Source: Candidatus Omnitrophota bacterium
GTDB taxonomy: Bacteria; Ratteibacteria; UBA8468; B48-G9; JAFGKM01
DNA length: 20,951 nucleotides
Assembly: GCA_023818785.1 (NCBI GenBank)
Contig: JAMWCO010000006.1
Location: 1-20,951 of the forward strand
Direction of reading: 5' to 3'
Of the stretch, positions 16,080 through 20,951 are shown piece by piece (position 1 is the stretch's first letter; every line of letters starts with the position of its first letter). The position numbers were made by a program, and so were the translations under genes. The notes beneath the pieces were generated by a model. It saw only the letters and a list, made by a program, of their open reading frames with translations, searched no databases and was not told the DNA's origin.

Positions 16080-16109
16080 TTGACAAAAATAAAAATTATG
16101 TATTAAAAT
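16080..16109 (+). promoter_or_regulatory. Promoter of the intact prepilin-like gene
   Basis: TTGACA at 16080-16085 and TAAAAT at 16104-16109, 18-base spacer, then AAAGGAGGTG ahead of ATG 16131. This leaves a short leader of about 15 bases. Confidence 0.65.
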
Positions 16110-16130
16110 AAAAATGAAAGGAGGTGCAAA

Positions 16131-16892
16131 ATGTTAAGAAAAAAATTTTCAAAGAGCATCTTTTCAAAACCACATGGCTTCACTTTAATAGAACTTCTTG
16201 TTGTGGTAGCAATCATTGCTATTTTGGCAGCAATGTTGCTACCAGCATTAAGTAAAGCAAGAGAAAAAGCAAGACAAGCAGTATGTATAAGTAATTTAAA
16301 GCAGATAGGGATGATTTTTGCCTTTTACAATCAGGATTTTGATGACTACTGGCCTGTTTCTACAAATGCGAATGATCCTCTTACTCATGGATGGTTATGG
16401 ATAGAAGAACTAAAAAATGCAGGATATATTTCCCATGTTTACAATATAAGTTTTTCAAAAATATGGACTTCATCAGGATATACTTATAGTCCAAGATATA
16501 ACAAATTATTCTGTCCAACTCTTGGGACAAAAGGTGTATTAAGAACATATGTATATCCAATTACAGGTTCTGAGAGAGGGGTTGGTGGTAATGCTTGGGC
16601 CAATCCTCTTAAGTACACAAAAAATAGTGAGATTTTAACTCCTCATTTAAAGGTAGTTATTTTAGAGCAATCAAGGGATACTGGATGGGCTTTGATCGGA
16701 CAATGGCAAGGTCCACCATATTTTACATTTGACAATCATTCTAATGGAAGTAATTTTCTTTTTGTAGATGGACATGCAGAGTGGAAAAAGAAAGAATGGT
16801 TTGGCGTGTATACAGGAGGGGTTTGGAATAAATGGACTAGTAGAATAACATGTGTTGGCCCTGATGGAACAAAGTATCCTGGTGAAGAATAA
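16131..16892 (+). CDS. Prepilin-like secretion protein with H-X9-DG C-terminal domain
   Basis: The product is 253 residues. The leader MLRKKFSKSIFSKPHG ends in Gly16, followed by F17-T-L-I-E21 and a hydrophobic helix ending in LAAMLLPALSKAREKARQ, so cleavage and N-methylation by a prepilin peptidase are expected. The C-terminal part has FCPTLG and the signature H-X9-DG (HSNGSNFLFVDGH), with a short tail after it. This family (DUF1559-like) is abundant in planctomycete and related genomes and is thought to be a pseudopilin-like exported protein, often in many copies. A strong AAAGGAGGTG fixes the start. It has its own promoter. It is the intact paralogue of the broken gene at the left edge. 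It converges with the minus-strand operon, only 15 bases apart. Confidence 0.9.
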   Translation: MLRKKFSKSIFSKPHGFTLIELLVVVAIIAILAAMLLPALSKAREKARQAVCISNLKQIGMIFAFYNQDFDDYWPVSTNANDPLTHGWLWIEELKNAGYISHVYNISFSKIWTSSGYTYSPRYNKLFCPTLGTKGVLRTYVYPITGSERGVGGNAWANPLKYTKNSEILTPHLKVVILEQSRDTGWALIGQWQGPPYFTFDNHSNGSNFLFVDGHAEWKKKEWFGVYTGGVWNKWTSRITCVGPDGTKYPGEE

Positions 16893-16907
16893 ATTTATTT
16901 TAGATTT

Positions 16908-17558
16908 TTACTCTGATTCAATTTCAAAATAAGGGATTTTTTCTTTTGTTTTTTCCTTACTTGTATGAATATTAACTTGAATTAAATATGGAGTATCTTT
17001 TTCTTTCTGGACTATCATCATAAGTATACCATTATTTTCTAATCTGCCTTCAATCCAATTTTCTATTATTTCTATAAATCCACCAACTCTATGTTTTCCA
17101 ATTATTTCATTTTCTTTTTTATTCTCAATTTTATAAATCACAATAGGTTTTTCTGCATAATCTTTTCCTCTTATCAAATTCCAGATTAAATCTTTCTTTT
17201 TAAGAGAAGGGTAAACGAATGTTGCATCTTCATCCCAGTTTTTTAAAATAGGATAAAATAGAATTTCTGATTTTGTTTCAGATGGAGCAAATCCTTTTGG
17301 AAGAACTTCTATGTATGAAATATAAAAGTTGAAATAAACATCTTTAATTTTTTTACCAATAATTTTTTCTTTCAAAGTTTCAGTATCTACTTTAAATAAA
17401 TAATAACTATACCAACTCCTAATTCCACTAAATTTTGCATCTTTTAAAGAAATTTCTGGATGTGCTTTTGATATAAATGTATCTGTTGTGATATAGATGT
17501 TTTCTCCATTTAAAATAAAAACAAAAACAATAAATGAAAAAAATAAAATCCTTTTCAT
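16908..17558 (-). CDS. Secreted DNRLRE-like domain protein
   Basis: The product is 216 residues with a signal peptide (MKRILFFSFIVFVFILNG). The rest is one beta domain that starts DTFISKAHPEI and continues with YLFKVDTETL, ILKNWDEDATFVYPSL and an IENWIEGRLENNGILMMI ending. This is the pattern of DNRLRE/CBM96-type domains (anchored by repeated threadlike strands and an NxG motif), which are carbohydrate-binding or adhesive modules in secreted proteins. No catalytic residues are seen. AAGGAGG precedes ATG 17558 by 7 bases. It is 17 bases after the glycosidase gene and so cotranscribed with it. The upstream glycosidase has a similar but shorter stretch in its own N-terminal part (EILQGWDENVTWKD), so the two may share binding specificity. 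Confidence 0.7.
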   Translation of the reverse strand: MKRILFFSFIVFVFILNGENIYITTDTFISKAHPEISLKDAKFSGIRSWYSYYLFKVDTETLKEKIIGKKIKDVYFNFYISYIEVLPKGFAPSETKSEILFYPILKNWDEDATFVYPSLKKKDLIWNLIRGKDYAEKPIVIYKIENKKENEIIGKHRVGGFIEIIENWIEGRLENNGILMMIVQKEKDTPYLIQVNIHTSKEKTKEKIPYFEIESE

Positions 17559-17575
17559 TTTCTTCCTCCTTTTGG

Positions 17576-20500
17576 CTACTCTTCCAATATAAAGATTAAA
17601 CTTACAAATCCTTGAAATTCTGTTAATTCAATTTTTAAACTCTTCAATCTCCATATGACCAAACTTTTTTCAAATGCATGTTTTGCTTTTTTGTGTTCAA
17701 CTGGTTCACCAACAAATCTTTTTAATTTATCAAGTATAAATTCAAGAGAAGGCACTTCTTTAAATGTAAAAGATACTCTATTCATAAACTCATTTTTAAA
17801 AAATATTTCCATATCAGTAATACAATCAAATATTTTAAACTCAGAAAGAAGTATACTTTTTTCTTTTTTATCAGATGAATCAAAAGGAGAAATAGATGTA
17901 AAATTTAATGAACTATCTCTTAAAAATTGATGAACATAAGCATAATTTTTTGACCATGTAAGCCCTTCAATTGGAAACCATAAAGTTTCATACTTGTTTG
18001 TTTCAAAAAGTATTTTTTCTGTATGTTCTGGTTTTAATTTCTCTTTATCCTTTTTTATTTCTGGAAGTTTTTGTTTAGGGTTACCTTTTTTTTCAATATG
18101 AAGTTTTATGATGTAATAGTTTTTAGGCGGATTTAAATTTATCACATTATCTCCATTTATTCTTTTCTCATAAAATTTTCTTAATGCAAAATCATAAAAT
18201 TCAATTCTTCCATATATAGAAAAAGGAAAATAAATATCTAAATTCACTTTATCCATTATTACAGGTGGTTTCCCTCTATTCTTTATTGCTTTCCCTTGTT
18301 CCCATGGCCCAACAAATCCACCTCCTTCTCTTGCAATTGACATATCAATTTCAAAATCTTTATTTTTCGCATCAAAAAGTGAGGTTAAGTATATTTCATT
18401 TGCTTGACTTAAATTTTCTCCATCTTTTGAACACATTACAAAAGAAATAAAAGGAGTTGATACATTAAAAATTGCATATTTTTCTTTAAACATATATACA
18501 TCATCCTTGCTCCAATATCCAATGTATCCTTTAATTTTTTCATTATCAATTATCATTCTTCCTTTTTCAAATTCATAAATAATATCTTGTCTTTTTTTCT
18601 CTCCTTGCTCTATTTTAACAGGTTCTTCCTGGTTTAAATCAAATTTAATTCTTGCTCCAGTTTCAAAAGATTCTTTTGTAGTAGATATGCCTCTAAAATA
18701 ATCATAGTTAAATATTCCATTTCTGCCTATTTTGTAAATTGTAGGTTTTTCTGCTGGTGAAATTAAAAATCTTCTAAAAATATGTCCTGAAAGTGAAAGA
18801 GAAGAACACATGACAGGGTCAGAAGCATGGACAATCCCACCATCAGCCCATGTTTCTGTCATATAAGGTAAAGGTGAAATTAAATATTGCTCATCAGGAA
18901 TATAATTTCTCCCAGGAGATTCAAGTTCATTCCAATAATGCCAGAAAAGCCCATCCCAGTCCTGATACGAAGCAAAAGAAGATATTTTAAATGGGAACTC
19001 ACTTCTATAAGGGTCTGGTCTTGAAACATTTACTTCATAAATAAGGTTTGGCTTCCCATCAATTGTGGTACTATCAACAACATATAATGATGGAGATACT
19101 GTTAGTGAACTTGTTAGTTTCCAAATATATATTCCCATTGAATTTATATTTCCTTGTGAATTAACATATAACCAGGCATTATTCAATCTGAAAAGGGTAT
19201 CGTAAACAAATGGAATAACATTAACTCCTTTTCCTTTTGGTGCAAACTTTCTACAATGACTTTCAAATTTTTTATTAAACTCATTTATCATTCCAGAAAG
19301 AAATTCAATAAAATCACTTCCCCTTTGTTTAGGATATTTATATCTTTCATAAAATACAGGTGAAAGTTTTATATTTTCTTTTTTAATATCTTCTCCTTCA
19401 TCAAGTTTTCCCCAGGCATCAATTAACCCTCTGGTGTCTCTATATTTTTTAATCAAAAACTCATTCCACTTTTTCTGTAGTTTCTTTCTAAAATATTCAG
19501 GCCAACTATCAAATCCTCTTTCCAAAACCCATTTTAAAAATCCGTTCTCATTCTGTATTTCAAAAACACATATTGCTTCTTCTTCTGCATATTTTTTATT
19601 TGTATATGGGTTTTTATGTTGAAGAAAATTTTCAGCATTTTTCATAAACAATTTCTGTATCCTTTCATCAAAATATAAAAAGTACATATATAGACCAATA
19701 TTATTTTTTTCAATGATTTCCCTAATTGCATTTTTCCATTCATACCAATCATCTCCAGAAGAAAGAAAAGAGTCATCAGAAAGTAATGCTTCCCATAAAT
19801 TTTGATTTAATCTCATATAATGGAGTGATACACACCAGACAAAAATACCATTTTTTTTCAATTCATAAAAAAACCTATCAAATGAATCAAGGTCTACTGG
19901 TTCATTTTCAAATTTTAACTTTGTAAATTCACCTTTTTTTATTGATTCAGTATCATAGGAATTTTGTGGACCCCATAATCTTATAGCATTAAATCCCATA
20001 TTTTTTATTCTATTGACTGTTTCAAGACGTCTTGAATCGTGTCTGCATACACCCCATAGTCTTAATCTTTTGTTACCATAATATAAATGTCCATTTTTGA
20101 CTTCAACATAAATATCCTCTTGGGGTTTTACATCAAATTCCCATAAGTTATATTTAGAATATTCTTTAATTTTTAATTCAAAATAGCATTTTTGATTTGA
20201 AAATTCACCTTTAGAATTAAAATTGACAATTCTTATTTGCGAATCTGATTTTAATGCAAAACCGTTATTTTTAATAATTTTTGTAATATCAACTTGATGC
20301 CAGCCAGTTTTCTCAATTCTATATTTAATTAATGGCTCATCCTTAAACTTAATATTATCTTTCCATGTCACATTCTCATCCCATCCCTGAAGGATTTCAT
20401 AAAAATATAAGGTTGTTGGCTCTTTTATCCAAACAACATAGAATTTTAAAATTAACTCATCAATATCATTTTCTTCAATTATTACTTCTTTAATCTGCTC

Positions 20501-20713
20501 ATAGTTTGGTTTTATATAAGAAACAAAATTATCTTTATCAACTATAAGAATATCTCTGTAATATTCTTCTTCTTTACTCATAACTTTATCTGGCTTATTT
20601 CTGGAAACAAATGTTCCACATCCATCAATTTTAACAACCACCTCTGACTTAATAAAAGAAATAAATAAAAAAAATAAAAGCAACACTTCTGCTTCTTTAA
20701 AATTTTGGTTCAT
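17576..20713 (-). CDS. Large secreted glycosidase, clan GH-A (GH5-like), with DNRLRE-like N-terminus and unknown C-terminal domain
   Basis: I chose ATG 20713; an upstream in-frame TTG at 20734 would add seven residues. The product is 1,045 residues beginning with a hydrophobic signal (EVLLLFFLFISFIKSE). Order: a DNRLRE-like beta domain at about 25-190 (EILQGWDENVTWKD, WHQVDITKII); a TIM barrel from about 205 (LYYGNKRLRLWGV, MGFNAIRLWG); the acid/base Glu E389 in FEIQNEN; the nucleophile candidate E560 in IYEVNVSRPD; then beta-rich domains and a charged linker (KQKLPEIKKDKEKLKPEHTEK). From about 909 to the end is a separate ~137-residue domain with a WFPIEGLTW start and LKRFVGEPVE, not recognised as a carbohydrate module. 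Likely hydrolyses a beta-linked polysaccharide outside the cell. It uses TAG as stop, immediately followed by the ribosome site of the next gene. Confidence 0.82.
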   Translation of the reverse strand: MNQNFKEAEVLLLFFLFISFIKSEVVVKIDGCGTFVSRNKPDKVMSKEEEYYRDILIVDKDNFVSYIKPNYEQIKEVIIEENDIDELILKFYVVWIKEPTTLYFYEILQGWDENVTWKDNIKFKDEPLIKYRIEKTGWHQVDITKIIKNNGFALKSDSQIRIVNFNSKGEFSNQKCYFELKIKEYSKYNLWEFDVKPQEDIYVEVKNGHLYYGNKRLRLWGVCRHDSRRLETVNRIKNMGFNAIRLWGPQNSYDTESIKKGEFTKLKFENEPVDLDSFDRFFYELKKNGIFVWCVSLHYMRLNQNLWEALLSDDSFLSSGDDWYEWKNAIREIIEKNNIGLYMYFLYFDERIQKLFMKNAENFLQHKNPYTNKKYAEEEAICVFEIQNENGFLKWVLERGFDSWPEYFRKKLQKKWNEFLIKKYRDTRGLIDAWGKLDEGEDIKKENIKLSPVFYERYKYPKQRGSDFIEFLSGMINEFNKKFESHCRKFAPKGKGVNVIPFVYDTLFRLNNAWLYVNSQGNINSMGIYIWKLTSSLTVSPSLYVVDSTTIDGKPNLIYEVNVSRPDPYRSEFPFKISSFASYQDWDGLFWHYWNELESPGRNYIPDEQYLISPLPYMTETWADGGIVHASDPVMCSSLSLSGHIFRRFLISPAEKPTIYKIGRNGIFNYDYFRGISTTKESFETGARIKFDLNQEEPVKIEQGEKKRQDIIYEFEKGRMIIDNEKIKGYIGYWSKDDVYMFKEKYAIFNVSTPFISFVMCSKDGENLSQANEIYLTSLFDAKNKDFEIDMSIAREGGGFVGPWEQGKAIKNRGKPPVIMDKVNLDIYFPFSIYGRIEFYDFALRKFYEKRINGDNVINLNPPKNYYIIKLHIEKKGNPKQKLPEIKKDKEKLKPEHTEKILFETNKYETLWFPIEGLTWSKNYAYVHQFLRDSSLNFTSISPFDSSDKKEKSILLSEFKIFDCITDMEIFFKNEFMNRVSFTFKEVPSLEFILDKLKRFVGEPVEHKKAKHAFEKSLVIWRLKSLKIELTEFQGFVSLIFILEE

Positions 20714-20800
20714 AGTTTCTTTTTGATTAACCAATTTACAATATTAAATTTCATTTTATTAAATTATCACACAAATGCGCATATAGGTACTACTTTTTTA

Positions 20801-20828
20801 TTTTTACACATATTTTTATTTTTGTCAA
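20801..20828 (-). promoter_or_regulatory. Promoter of the minus-strand glycosidase operon
   Basis: Read on the minus strand, TTGACA (20828-20823) is followed after 16 bases by TAAAAA (20806-20801), a weak -10. Upstream it reads TTTGACTTGACAAAAA, the same as the perR promoter -35 region. The leader to ATG 20713 is about 80 bases. I see nothing else in 20714-20880. Confidence 0.5.
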
Positions 20829-20880
20829 GTCAAATGAGCAATGGGCCTACTGTGATTAAATAATTCATAGTTATAAAAAG

Positions 20881-20951
20881 CAATATTTTTAACTTTATCA
20901 ATGCTAACAATAGAAGAACCAAAACCTCCAATATGGATAAATCACCCGCAT
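20881..20951 (+). repeat. 71-bp exact direct repeat, terminal copy
   Basis: Identical to 15951-16021 and ending exactly at the window's last base. No open frame leads into it from the left, so here it is at most the truncated 3' end of a phospholipase C-fold gene. The repeat may continue beyond the window or mark an assembly junction. Confidence 0.95.

Noticed and set aside
16895..16932. TTATTTT/AAAATAA pairing as a bidirectional terminator between the convergent genes
   Set aside because: Only seven A-T pairs with a 24-base loop and no GC; too weak to call in this composition.
1..20951. Window as a closed circle or plasmid
   Set aside because: The two ends do not overlap each other; the terminal repeat matches an internal site instead, and no replication gene is present.

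Overview
This is a very AT-rich bacterial window. Its gene families include H-X9-DG prepilin-like proteins, a LamG-CBM9-glycosidase fusion, an OPT-like DUF6785/6784 membrane protein, a UroD-like protein and a GntR-LacI hybrid regulator. That mix is typical of uncultured carbohydrate-degrading anaerobes of the PVC/Omnitrophota type. The taxonomic guess is inference. The anaerobic habit is supported by a PerR, superoxide reductase and peroxiredoxin operon.

Region 1 (1-5240) is a secreted or surface region in partial decay. A prepilin-like gene enters from the left edge and is interrupted by one in-frame TAG. It is followed by a 1,368-residue secreted LamG + CBM9-like + glycosidase-like protein, then by a CBM9-like gene broken after 79 codons. 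Region 2 (5197-7127) holds a zinc phospholipase C/S1-P1-like protein with a C-terminal beta domain, nearly abutting a HAD phosphatase. Region 3 (7326-8816) is the oxidative-stress operon perR-sor-prx, with a sigma70-type promoter and a dyad overlapping the perR start.

Region 4 (8822-16051) looks like a catabolic cluster: a UroD/MtaA-like protein with its own promoter, then a run of closely packed genes (GntR-LacI regulator, SDR, zinc polyol-type dehydrogenase, DUF6785-type membrane protein, and a second phospholipase C-fold protein). Uptake by the membrane protein, oxidation by the dehydrogenases and control by the sugar-sensing regulator make a plausible pathway for a sugar or polyol. The substrate cannot be read from sequence.

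Region 5 (16054-16892) is an intact prepilin-like gene. Its promoter shares a 14-bp upstream box, at identical spacing, with the regulator promoter. Region 6 (minus strand, 20828 down to 16908) is a two-gene operon: a large secreted clan GH-A-like glycosidase, then a secreted DNRLRE-like protein. The last 71 bases exactly repeat 15951-16021, so the right edge is either a true duplication or an assembly junction. No tRNA, rRNA, CRISPR array or transposase was seen.
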